From Branchinecta lynchi (lineage: Eukaryota; Arthropoda; Branchiopoda; Anostraca; Branchinectidae), in assembly GCA_023053575.1 (NCBI GenBank), contig JAKZAP010000013.1, positions 1,002,001 through 1,066,000 on the forward strand: DNA of 64,000 bases. Reading direction: 5' to 3'. The notes beneath the pieces are model-generated. The model saw only the letters and a list, made by a program, of their open reading frames with translations, did not search any database and was not told the origin of the DNA. Below, in pieces: positions 43,561 to 53,059 of this stretch (the stretch's first letter is position 1; each line of letters begins with the position of its first letter). A program made the position numbers and the translations under genes.

Positions 43561-43994
43561 TGTTACAGAAAAATGAAAAGCATAACAATCAATTAATGAA
43601 TAATATGGTGTTTGATCATATGAATTTAACAGACATAGAACTTAGAATTAATGGGGATAAATATCCTGAAGAACCACTCAAATGCGACTTTAGCGATGAG
43701 AAATGTAAATACTCAAATCTTTACAATAGGTTCATACATTTGGGCTATAAGCAATTAGCATTTGATACTGGTAGTGTTGTTAGTATAGAAGAATTTAAAG
43801 AAGTATATCCACTATTCTGTTTCGATGTTTCCAAACACGAATCAAGTATATATAATGGAACAACTGCTGATATTGAAATAAGTTTAACATTAAAACACGC
43901 TCAGCCTGTACCATATAATATTTACTGTGTTATATATTATGAAAGAAAAGCTACATTAGGTATTATTAACAAAAATATGTATGTGAGTTTGTGA
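43560..43994 (+). pseudogene. Major capsid protein, C-terminal part (144 aa)
   Basis: This frame holds the end of the second jelly roll (NNMVFDHMNLTDIELRINGDKYPEEPL ... FCFDVSKHESS ... IYCVIYYERKA). An ATG overlaps the upstream stop as TGATG (43558-43562), so termination-reinitiation could also yield a separate product. The open frame begins upstream at 43506. It is adjacent to the right TIR (from 43998). Whether the two halves make one capsid protein is the key question for this copy's ability to form particles. Confidence 0.8.
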
Positions 43995-43997
43995 GTC

Positions 43998-44583
43998 TGG
44001 ATTTTTATTTAATAAAATCATCCCCTAATAAATGGAGTCCACAAAGGAAGTCTTGAATACAATCAGAATGAATAAATACAATGAGACAATCAGGAAAGAA
44101 GAACTAGTTCTAGGACTGAAATATACTATTGTTAAAATGAGAATCGCTAAGACAAAATATGGTGATAAGTTGGTTGTCGTAATTAATCATAATGACAAAC
44201 CCTGAGATTTGTTTATAACTCAGAAATATAATGCCATTGCTAACGAATTACTTTTAAAGAAAAATCTAGTTTTGCAACCGATTGTACGCGAAAACAAGAA
44301 CAAAGAAACATATGTGGATTTAGAACTGTTTACTCAGTAATATTTGAATAAAAAATTAAAAATGTAAAAAAAAAGAAGTAGTAGTATATTGTAGTATTTT
44401 ATATGTAGTAAAGGGTAATATTCTCATTTCTTGTATCCTTTATTTTGGAATTAAGAAAATAAAAATGTTCTTAAAAAGGGGGATAATTTGGTAAAAAGGA
44501 TGTTAAAATTTAAGAAATTGATGTTAAAATGGGGTTTTGAAATTGGGGGGAGGGTGGAGTGGGAGCGGCGATTATATACTACT
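43998..44583 (+). repeat. Polinton right terminal inverted repeat, 586 bp
   Basis: This is the reverse complement of 30240-30825. It carries the second copy of the small TIR gene and a G-rich tract near the terminus. The inner boundary lies 3 bases after the capsid stop codon. Confidence 0.93.
44032..44340 (+). pseudogene. Right-TIR copy of the OB-fold-like gene, nonsense-mutated
   Basis: It is identical in layout to the gene at 30791-30483, but codon 58 is TGA (44203-44205) where the left copy has TGT (Cys). The stop removes the last 45 residues. It starts in CCCCTAATAAATGG. This is the only TIR difference I found, so the change is recent and the left copy can still serve. Confidence 0.9.
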
Positions 44584-44589
44584 ACACGG
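44584..44589. repeat. Polinton target-site duplication, right copy
   Basis: ACACGG directly after the element's last base, identical to 30234-30239. Confidence 0.95.
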
Positions 44590-44919
44590 GATCAGTCGAA
44601 TTCGTTGGAGAGATTGCAATTCCGAGCCCTCCTTGTTACTTCCAAATCGCCAAAGGTGCCATACATTGAGCTTCTTCGGAGTTTCAAGCTGGAATCTTTG
44701 GCCCAACGTCGGGAAAAAATGTGCCTCAAATTTGGAGTTAAGACGCTTGAGAATCCTCGTCTGCGAGACATTTTCCCGCCTGAGTTTGAACCTGTTAGGC
44801 CTAGACCTGCGCGAATGGTTTCGCAGCCGATTCCTAAGTTACATCCCCTTTCTGCATCTCATGACCGATACAGAAAAAGCTTCGTACCGTCATTCGTCGA
44901 AATGTATAACTCATCGTGA
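44590..44919 (+). pseudogene. LINE RT C-terminal region, second half
   Basis: It continues the protein cut at 30239: DQSNSLERLQFRALL, YIELLRSFKLESLAQRREKM, LKFGVKTLENPRLRDIFP, then SFVPSFVEMYNSS and stop. The same domain is present in the fragment at 24202-24732. The frame drawn across the Polinton end (from 44488) is artificial. Confidence 0.85.
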
Positions 44920-45241
44920 TTCTCGTATAATTCATCGTAATTCGTGCTTATTTTATAATTGTTTGAATCCTAGTTCTTACATACGTTTAACGTGACGTCA
45001 TTCGTCGAAATGCATAATTCGTTGTAACTCTTGTTTATGTTATAGTGATTTGAATTTCAGTTCTAATATAAGTGTAATTGTAAATGATCACTTACAGTGA
45101 TTCGAATTGTATATAAGTTTATTATTTATGACAAAATTATGACAAAGGTGTTGATGTTATTATGTTTATGACGAAAAATCCAATGTTCGGCTTGCCCGTG
45201 AAGGAATTTTAAAAATAAATTGAAATAAATAAAATAAATAA
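44920..45241 (+). other. LINE 3' UTR and AAATAAAT tail
   Basis: It is AT-rich, with the word TCGTCGAAATG(T/C)ATAA repeated. It ends in an AAATAAAT-type microsatellite (45211-45241), the usual 3' terminus of CR1-like elements. The minisatellite resumes directly after it. Confidence 0.6.
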
Positions 45242-45242
45242 A

Positions 45243-46120
45243 ATTTTGCATGCGTATTTTCGCATGCGAAATGTTATTGGTTGACACGAATTTTGCATGC
45301 GTGTTTTCGCATGCGAAATGTTATTGGACTTCCTGATTCCCTCCAGAGTTTCGACGTACCGCATGCAGATTTCGCCATAGTGACACGAATTTCGCATGCG
45401 TATTTTCGCATGCGCAATGTTATTGGACTTCCTGATTCCCTCCAGAGTTTTGACGTACCGCATGCAGATTTCGCCATAGTGACACGAATTTTGCATGCGT
45501 ATTTTCGCATGCGAAATGTTATTGGACTTCCTGATTCCCTCCAGAGTGTTGACGTACCGCATGCAGATTTCGCCATAGTGACACGAATTTTGCATGCGTA
45601 TTTTCGCATGCGAAATGTTATTGGACTTCCTGATTCCCTCCAGAGTTTTGACGTACCGCATGCAGATTCCGCCAAAGTGACACGAATTTTGCATGCGTAT
45701 TTTCGCATGCGCAATGTTATTGGACTTCCTGATTCCCTCCAGAGTTTTGACGTACCGCATGCAGATTTCGCCATAGTGACACGAATTTTGCATGCGTATT
45801 TTCGCATGCGAAATGTTATTGGACTTCCTGATTCCCTCCAGAGTTTTGACGTACCGCATGCAGATTTCGCCATAGTGACACGAATTTTGCATGCGTATTT
45901 CCGCATGCGAAATGTTATTGGACTTCCTGATTCCCTCTAGAGTTTTGACGTACCGCATGCAGATTTCGCCATAGTGACGCGAATTTTGCATGCGTATTTT
46001 CGCATGCGAAATGTTATTGGACTTCCTGATTCCCTCCAGAGTTTTGACTACCGCATGCAGATTTCGCCATAGTGACACGAATTTCGTATGCGTATTTTCG
46101 CATGCGAAATGTTATTGGAA
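45243..46120. repeat. 99-bp minisatellite, about 8.7 units
   Basis: Units start GACACGAATTTTGCATGCG at 45283, 45382, 45481, 45580, 45679, 45778, 45877, 45976 and 46074; the 98-base step before 46074 reflects a one-base deletion. Each contains the hairpin GCATGCG-TATTTT-CGCATGC. Because 99 is a multiple of three and the unit lacks stops in several frames, long open frames run on both strands (for example 289 codons minus, 219 plus). These are almost certainly not proteins. Confidence 0.95.
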
Positions 46121-46376
46121 TGTGTGCACGTAACTCGAGGTCAGGCTTAATCTTCCTAATTATAAGAAGTTTGGGCCTTCTGCACACACAAGGCACTCTT
46201 TTCTATTTTCACAATAATGATGATTTTCATGATTTCCTATTCGTACCCTTTGCATACCTTTTGCCTCGCCATCACAACTGTCAATAACTCTTCGTTTTCC
46301 CCAATCCTATCCAATCGCTATTAAATACTTTATTAAATATTATTAATGGATGATTATAATTATTGTTGTTTGTATA

Positions 46377-46615
46377 AATATTCTTTGAGCCCAAGCTGAC
46401 TTTAAAACATTTATTCAAACAATGTTTACAACGGATACGTCAGCTACGATTCTTCATCAGCGATATTTCCCATTACAGGTTTGTTTCCTTCCCCGACGTT
46501 GACCCAGAGGATTGACAGCCTGACGAGGACCCTTGCCAAGAAGGGCCTAAATATCGCTGATGAGGAATCGTAGCTGACGTATCGTTGTAACCATTGTTTG
46601 TATATTGTATCATGT
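46377..46615. mobile_element. Fold-back element with hammerhead-like modules
   Basis: Left arm TTCTTTGAGCCCAAGCTGAC...ACAACGGATACGTCAGCTAC; right arm CGTAGCTGACGTATCGTTGT. The centre holds GCCTGACGAGGACCC...AAGAAGGGCC. The right arm is shortened. It is related to 22125, 46800 and 53356. Confidence 0.7.
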
Positions 46616-46799
46616 CAATGCTTATAGTATGTAACGTAAGGGCAGATATACCGATATTAGTGTTTTGGTCCGGTCTGTTGAAATTTATAATTTGACGAAT
46701 ATGATTATTTTTGTTTTCATATAGCTTCATCTGCTGACTAAGTAAGTACGCTATTTGTCATTGCGCCTCGATTTGTGCCTTATGTCTAAAATAAATAAA

Positions 46800-47060
46800 T
46801 CAATCAATAAAAAAAATACTCCTAGAGCCCAAGCTGAATGGGAAACATATATCCAAACGATGCATAAAACGGATACGTCAGCTACGATGCTTTGGCAGCG
46901 ATATTTCGGTCCTCTTTGGCCCTTCTATTCCAAGTTCGTTCCTTCTCCAACCTTGTCCTGAAGTTCGACAATCTGACCAGGACACTTGCCAATAAGGGCC
47001 GAAATGTCGCCGCCAAATCATCGTAGCTGACGTATCCGTTTTATGCACTGTCTGAATATA
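46800..47060. mobile_element. Diverged fold-back element
   Basis: Arms AACGGATACGTCAGCTACGA and TCGTAGCTGACGTATCCGTT enclose CAGCGATATTTCGG and CTGACCAGGACAC...AAGGGCCGAAATGTCG. It has the same plan as 46377, with enough sequence drift to be an older or separate subfamily. Confidence 0.65.
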
Positions 47061-47402
47061 TAATCGCTATTTGTTGCATCTCTTGGATATGTTGTCTTTA
47101 CAACACCCCTTCCGGATTCCAGAATCTGTGGGGTCCAACGCCCCGGACTTCCAAACGCGTTGGACCTGTTCGGATTGGAGACCGGAAGGAAAATCTGGAG
47201 GAGGAAGCCTGGCCTTTACTGAACTGAGGCGCATTCGAACTAAAAACAGTTTTTTTTAGATTCTCAAAAAGCCCCGAAACGATAAAAGAGTCCTGAAGAT
47301 TCAAATCGGTTAAAAGCAAATATTTCAACATTACTCACTTAATTAATATTAATTACTCATTAATTAAATATTAATTACTCATTAATATTTATATTTACTC
47401 AC

Positions 47403-47565
47403 TCCTTCTAAGCGCGTTCTGTGCATCGTTCGTCATTGCGTCAGCCTCGTCCAATATGATGAGCTTAAAGCCTTTTGAAAAGATGGTTCTGGTTGAAGCA
47501 AAACTGAGAATGGGACCTCGTACCACATTGATACCTCTGTCATCTGACGCATTCAACTCCAACAC
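47403..47565 (-). CDS. RFC5: Replication factor C subunit 5, exon 4
   Basis: This is a 163-nt exon, residues about 71-125, with acceptor CTGTTTTAG and donor AAGGA|GTGAGT. It carries [11 protein letters not shown] and Walker B DEAD (about 109-112, in [11 protein letters not shown]). The conserved family sequence is intact. The next intron downstream in the gene is the 23.4-kb one holding the LINE and Polinton. AT-rich TTAATTAA repeats (47338-47398) sit right at its donor. Confidence 0.95.
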
Positions 47566-47731
47566 CTAAAACAGAGGAAAGAATCGATCAGACCTATTAT
47601 TTATTATTTCCAAAAAAAAGGTAAGGCTTGTTAACTATAGGCCTAAGCAATAAAAACAAGCTGTGGGGCTCTGATGTCGGATTACTAAATAAGCAAAGTA
47701 GGCATTTACACCTTATATATAGGCACCTACT

Positions 47732-50066
47732 CAGGGGTGGCCCGAAGCACTCAGGCCAGGGGGGGTGAGACCCCTCATTTCAACGACTCATGGATCGTAA
47801 TATACGACTCGCAGGTAGCACAAAAATGAACTGTTGCGACTATGCGGCAATGGCGCGCATTCCCCACCAATAAATAATAGAGCCGGTGTAAAACTAGCTG
47901 CAATGCACCAGCTGAAATTATTCTTGTAATCAAAATTTTTGTATACTTCATAGCCTCAGCTTTACATTTCAACTTTCGCATAAGAGGAAAGCTTTCGACG
48001 CCTGTACCCGGGACAAATTAAAGCAAGCGCCGCAGGCGAATTTTTGTTTAATCTGCCTCCGTCTAGAAAGGTTCTAGCCAGCCTTTAATGTGTTTCAAAT
48101 CTAAAAAGTTCCAAGCCTAATCGCCAAGTAAATGACACACCGTTCCTCTAAGTAGAGAATACTATGAAATTTGCCACAGGCGAAATTTTGTGAAACGCCG
48201 AGGAGGAGACCGTCTTTTTGCAATCCCATTGAAGAGGAAAAAACAGCTTTGAAATAACAAATCTGACCGTCGAAAAAACCGACAAAATAGTGGCCACAGG
48301 AAACAAAGTCGATTTGTTCCGTATTAAAGCAAAAAAAGTAACTCCTTGAAAAAAATCCTGATTTATGGACGTAACCGGGGGAGCAAAGCGTCATTTTGCG
48401 ATCCCAGTGAAAAATTAAGAATAGCTATGAAATCACGCCTCTGTCCATCGAAAAAGTGAAAAAATAAAGCCCATAGAAAAGAAAGTAGATTTGCTCCGAA
48501 CTAATAGCAAAAAAAGTAATTTTCACGTCCAGAACACGCTTCTTCAGAAACGAAACGAGGAAAACAGATTTGCCAGTGGGTTAAAAAAAAAACCCGGATT
48601 TACGGACGTAACGAACTTTTGGTCTTGGCCTGACCGAGGGCCTGACAGGAGTTTACAGATATAGAAAAAGACTTGAGTTGCGTTTTTGTCCGGGTGATTT
48701 GATGTACTTTTGTTTCATAATGAAAGTACCGTGTACCGTTTTATTTGTCACTCGACACACTGTACTTTCATGCCGAAAACTAAAGCAGGTAAAGCTACAG
48801 TGAGCTACATCTGAAGAATTGCAACTTAAAACTGGTTTGCAGAATTTGATTCTAAGCGACAGAATATGCTGTATACACAGCAAATGAAGACGAGAAGTTC
48901 GCTTTTAGAATATCTTAAACATAAAAGAGATCACTTTCGAGTTGTACGAGTGTCCTGAATTTTACGAAGTCTTTTCAGATGTGCTTTAACACTAGCATAC
49001 AGGGGCGTCACGTAGGAGGGGGGTGGATGCACCCCCCCCCCCCCGATGTAGTCGGCTAGCCGGTAAAAAATAGATTTTTCGTCAAAAGAATCGATTTTTT
49101 GGGGAAACAGTCAATTTTTCTTAAAAACGGTCGGTTTTCTTTAAATCAGTCGATTTTTCCACAAAAAAAGACGGTAAATTACCAGCCAGTCGGTAAATAC
49201 CTTGCTCCTTCCATGTTTGATACTGCTATGATTCGCAGTCAGCAGTGATACATACGATTCGCAGTCAGCTTTGGCTGAAGGAATATTTTTGCTCCTCCCC
49301 CCCCCCCCAAACATTTTGATAGCAAAGCCTCTGCTAGCATAGAGGCCAAAAATTTACCTCCAGACTAGAATGAGCTATTCCAGCGTTTGCGGAACCCCTC
49401 CTGTCCTGGGAAACGAATTTGGGGTGTATATTAAAATCCTCCTTGTCCTTTTCAAGCGTTGTTCCTACCTCAACCTCTCTTTGTAATCGGCACTTTTCGA
49501 TTTATTCTGGCACACTTCTTTCGCGGGTCTCCTGTCATTTGATTTCTGATGGCTGTTCCATTCTGTTTAAAAATTCTATTCCTTCTTTTTCACTTATAGC
49601 CAAAGACGACCAAAAATCAATGCACATAACCTTGTCTCTCGCTTTTGTTCTATAACCTATTTCAACGTTACCAGTCAGACTTCACTTTAACAACTAACCT
49701 ATTGTAATTTTGACAGGCTAAAATCTGAAAGACCGAAGTTAGGCAGATCCAAATCCCATGGGAGTAGAACAGGTAGCCGCATTGCTGCCCCCATGAATCA
49801 TGTCTGCGACCTATCGGGTTACAAAACCTGGTTTAAACGACTTCTTCGGGGTCTGGCTTACGACTGAAGCTGTACAAAAATTTTGAAAAAATTTTAACGA
49901 CTCGGATTATTTTTATTAAAATGAATGTCCGGGACCTCGGCGAGGCCAAAATAAACGACTGATACAACTTAGCAAAAGGCCAAAAATAAACGACTGATAC
50001 GACTTAACAGAAGGCAGGGGGGTGAGTCACCCCCCCCCCCTCACCCCCCCCTTCGGGCCACCCCTG
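47732..50066. mobile_element. Non-autonomous hAT-like element, 2335 bp
   Basis: The 16-bp inverted ends CAGGGGTGGCCCGAAG are perfect. The 8-bp target duplication CACCTACT (47724-47731 and 50067-50074) is perfect. No transposase was recognised in the interior, which holds a second, nested hAT element at 49000-49333. A partial second copy of the same family, inverted, is at 53060-53975. Confidence 0.9.
49000..49333. mobile_element. Nested hAT-like MITE, 334 bp
   Basis: It starts CAGGGGCGTCACGTAG and ends GCAAAGCCTCTG, between perfect 8-bp duplications CTAGCATA (48992-48999 and 49334-49341). The interior has C and G runs, CAGTCG-TTTTT words and a fragment of the fold-back family arm (GATTCGCAGTCAGC, 49230-49286). 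It inserted after the 47732 element was in place. Confidence 0.88.
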
Positions 50067-50099
50067 CACCTACTGGTCCTGCTCTTTTCATGTGACCCG

Positions 50100-51118
50100 C
50101 GGCAACGGGTAACAATAATCCTGACATTGGATATTTTTCATTTTTTTTCTACTCGTTAATTTTTAATTGTGCGTAGTAAAAATCAGCTTAAGAAAATTGT
50201 TGCTTGGTAAATCAGAAACTAATGCTGGGCTTTTCAATCTGGAAAATGTGTGACTGACGCTTCGGAAAGGGCACCTGATTTCCAAACTTAAGGCGTATTC
50301 TCGCCATTCCCCAAGGACTCCTCGGGGAATCGAAGGGAACGGCGAGAATAGAGGGAGTCACTCCACGCGGACTCCGCGAACGGAAAACAACAAGAACACA
50401 GGGAATGCTGCACAGGTAAATACACAGTTGACAAAATTAGTCTAGATCCATTTTATTTTTGGTTTTGTCTACTCTGATTGTTTCTAACAAATTTTACGTT
50501 GCACCAACACCAGCAAAAATTGATTCCCTTCTGAGTTTGAAAAGGAGTCCTTTTTTATGATGGTGACGATAATCGGAGCATTCCCCATCCGTCGGGACAC
50601 TCGAGAACACGGAGAGAGAGTCCCCCAGACAAACAAAAAAAACGCGGGTCCTCGGAGAACGGCGGGAATACGACTGTAGTGACGAGCTGCAAGGAGAACT
50701 TTCATCTGAAGTCTAAATGAGTGTTTCTGTCAATGCTTGGAAGAATCCTTGAACATGTTCTACCCTGAGAACGAAAAACTTCCTTGCGACCTAGAATAAA
50801 AAAAAACCCGCCCCCAACCTAAGTTTTGAGGTTCAAAACCCACCTATGAACTCGACCGCAAGAATCTGTAGAGCAATATCATAAGAAATTCCCAATCAAT
50901 TTAGGGTTTATCATGATCACAGGTCGACGGCGGAAAAGGGGCGGAGCGATACCCCCACGGCTTAAAAAATTTATTATTTTTCTGGTTGGCATTATTCAAC
51001 ATGACATAAAGCACACAATAGTTATGCTCTGCAACAGTCCTCCTAGTTATTCCCTCCCTCTATCACCTACTTTTCTATATATCTCTTCGGTTTTCATCAC
51101 CATCATTAATTTCACAGC
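50100..51118. other. Intronic sequence, nothing recognised
   Basis: RFC5 intron 3. Short words such as GGAGTCC and CTCGGAGAACG recur in both orientations near 50300-50660, but no bounded element or exon was identified. Confidence 0.35.
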
Positions 51119-51122
51119 ATCG

Positions 51123-51630
51123 TGACAATAGGTCACTCGGTCTTTATCCACTAGCTCCAGTTAGCTGCTCGCTAATCCGAGGTCAGGCTTTGTTGCATTT
51201 CATTCTAAGTATTTTGGCTACGGAATGAGTCGTAGCCAAAAGAGTTTTCTTTCATTCTTGGTCCAAGCAGGACCTCTCTATATTATAATTTATGGAAAGA
51301 GTTGTTTATATATTTAGTTAGGGACCCATTAGTATTATATATTATGTGTCAAACTCTTGTTCACGTAATACGAGTAAATTAACTATAGACGTTATGGTCC
51401 ATCTCGGCTAGCAGGCCTCGGGCTTGACTGGATATGTGAATTCCAGCTTCGCTACGATGTGTGAACCAGCTTGATTAGGGATTTCTGGATTGACTTCCTT
51501 GAGACCTTCCCTTGTCTCTTATGCCCGGTTTCCTGACTGGTCCTGGGGCTAGTGGGCACCTACGGTGTCAGAATGTCTTCAGCCCACCCCCCAGGAGCCC
51601 ATCCTCTTAACAATGGTGTAAGAAGTGGGA
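51123..51630 (+). mobile_element. Possible solo LTR plus primer-binding site
   Basis: A stretch that could begin TGACAATAGG (about 51123) ends TTAACA at 51612. One base later comes TGGTGTAAGAAGTGGGA (51614-51630), which resembles the TGGTGTCAGAAGTGGGA primer-binding site used by Gypsy/BEL-type elements. A hairpin TTTTGGCTACG/CGTAGCCAAAA (51212-51241) lies inside. No gag or pol follows. The left edge is uncertain. Confidence 0.35.
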
Positions 51631-52114
51631 CTTGGAAACTTCCCCCACGTTCAACATCTTAACACCTTCAGACTCAACGGTCTTTGTTTAAATACTGCTT
51701 TTGATCGCCGGTCACAGTTTCTTTGTCCTACAAACCCTGACCGTCGAACTTCGTCAGCTAGCAAGTTCGAAGTTTGCTTGAATCGTCGAAGAAACGTCGA
51801 CCGGGAAAGGATCGACGGAGTCTTAAAAACCCTAATTAAGCAAACCATGAACTTCGACGGCGTTCGAAAACGGAAATTAAGCAACCGGCTAAGCCAACGG
51901 CGAACAAAACTTCGATCAAAAACACAACTGATATAAAAAATTAACTTTGATGTAGCCTACTCGCTCATGTCCATTTCTAATCTTCTCATGGATCACCTGT
52001 GCAATCCTGCTTGTTAAAAGCAATGGAGGCCCTGTGGAGGCCCAGGAAATACAACAAAAAACAAAAAACGCATCGAAAGTCCAAAAATCGCTTTTCCTCA
52101 TAAGCTGTTGTCCA

Positions 52115-52490
52115 TCAGAGACAATAATAATACACAGATAGCACTTTACACAAGGAACTTGTACCGCGAACCAATAAACCAGAAACAGTTTTTTCGAATT
52201 TAATTTAGAAGTGTATGTCTCGGAGCCACGTAGACAAACCAGGACCCAGAAAGCGGGGTCTCATTGTGAAAACCAAATAAAACCAAATATAAAATTTCAA
52301 TGGGGAAGACGCTCTTGAGATTGCTGAGTTCTACCAGACTAGTGTAGTGGTTTGCGAACTCTGTTCACAAGCCCCTCGGTAGCTCAAATGGTAAGAGCGC
52401 CTGCCTTGGAAGCAGATGGTCCTGGGTTCAAATCCCAGCTGAGGAGCATTTTTGTGTTTCAGTTCACTACTTATAAAATCAGAGAAAACG
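52115..52490 (+). repeat. tRNA-containing interspersed repeat, full copy
   Basis: It joins the body module (52125-52320, as at 1025-1250) to the tRNA-like core (52373-52445) and the tail GCATTTTTGTGTTTCAGTTC. This copy shows that body and tRNA core belong to one element. Confidence 0.6.
52373..52445 (+). tRNA. tRNA-Pro(TGG)-like core of interspersed repeat
   Basis: Acceptor CCCTCGG/CTGAGGA, A box TAGCTCAAATGGTAAGAGC, anticodon loop CTTGGAA (TGG) and B box GGTTCAAATCC are all present. Compared with the 843 copy, the D loop and anticodon differ, as expected for drifting repeats. It may still be transcribed by RNA polymerase III. A decoding role is doubtful. Confidence 0.5.
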
Positions 52491-52534
52491 TGGCGACAAC
52501 ACGTAGGTTTTGCCCGATTTCAATGGCGGAAGCA

Positions 52535-52735
52535 TCTACGGGGATATTTTCGCATGAATGGATGTTCAGCTCAACGGAAGATACCACCCACGCGAAAATG
52601 TCTCCAAATGATGCCAACCACACGAAAACGGGTTGATACAGATGATGAGATGAAGATGCATTGAAAAGAAGACACCCAATTGGCTGGATGATGACGTCAT
52701 CCGTCGAGCTATTCACGCGAAAAGAGGTAATTAAC
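52535..52735 (+). repeat. CGCGAAAATG motif cluster
   Basis: CACGCGAAAATG-type words and ATTTTCGCATG alternate with GTTCAGCTCAACGG. It is the inverted counterpart of the cluster at 9966-10310. It is non-coding. Confidence 0.45.
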
Positions 52736-52753
52736 TAGAAAGAAGATACTTAC

Positions 52754-52881
52754 CATCGACTGCATCTCTGATGGTGAATAGAGTTCCTTGGCACAGGCGA
52801 GGATTGTGCTGGTCTTTCCTGTACCGGGGGGACCATAGAGTAGTAGGTGAGGGAGTCTTCCTTCAGCGATAAATTTTCGAA
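52754..52881 (-). CDS. RFC5: Replication factor C subunit 5, exon 3
   Basis: This is a 128-nt exon, residues about 28-70, with acceptor TTTTTACAG and donor GATG|GTAAGT. It encodes [20 protein letters not shown] with the Walker A loop GPPGTGKTS (44-52) that binds ATP. It ends exactly between codons, and exon 4 starts VLELNASDD. Confidence 0.95.
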
Positions 52882-53059
52882 CTGTAAAAAGAATCCAATC
52901 AAATCTATTGTGTCTATTTTATTTTCGATGGCTATTATTTTACCACTCATTCTGACGGAGAGATTTGTAAGTAAGTAAGTAATTTATTTATGACCCGCCA
53001 TTTCGGAAAGGCGGAGTAAATGAAGAAAGTAAACAAAACACATACAAACATAGAAAAAG

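Larger units (their letters stand above)
30240..44583 (+). mobile_element. Complete Polinton (Maverick) element, 14,344 bp
   Basis: The ends are AGTAGTATATA... and ...TATATACTACT, with 586-bp TIRs and a perfect 6-bp target duplication. The element codes for protein-primed DNA polymerase B, retroviral-type integrase, packaging ATPase, adenain-like protease and capsid proteins, which define the Polinton/Maverick class. Gene spacing is virus-like, often under 40 bases. Only one TIR mismatch was found by eye, so the insertion is young. Damage seen: a nonsense codon in the right TIR gene and a frame break in the major capsid gene. It is inserted in a LINE, itself in RFC5 intron 4, antisense to RFC5. 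Confidence 0.97.
27446..45241 (+). mobile_element. CR1-like non-LTR retrotransposon, interrupted by the Polinton
   Basis: Once the Polinton (30240-44583 plus one target copy) is discounted, the LINE is about 3.4 kb. It has an APE-type endonuclease, a reverse transcriptase and a short 3' UTR ending in an AAATAAAT-type microsatellite tail (about 45211-45241), as in CR1-like elements. Both sides are the same minisatellite, with AATTT at both junctions as a possible short target duplication. The ORF is frameshifted at least twice. The 5' limit is inferred from loss of similarity to the minisatellite. Confidence 0.75.

Noticed and set aside
44488..44589. Extension of the 44488-44919 frame into the Polinton end
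   Set aside because: The first 34 codons are TIR sequence; the real LINE reading continues from 30233, not from inside the element.
45209..46078. 289-codon minus-strand frame with a 33-residue repeat
   Set aside because: It is the product of a 99-bp minisatellite unit lacking stops; the opposite strand is equally open and no start or promoter context is present.
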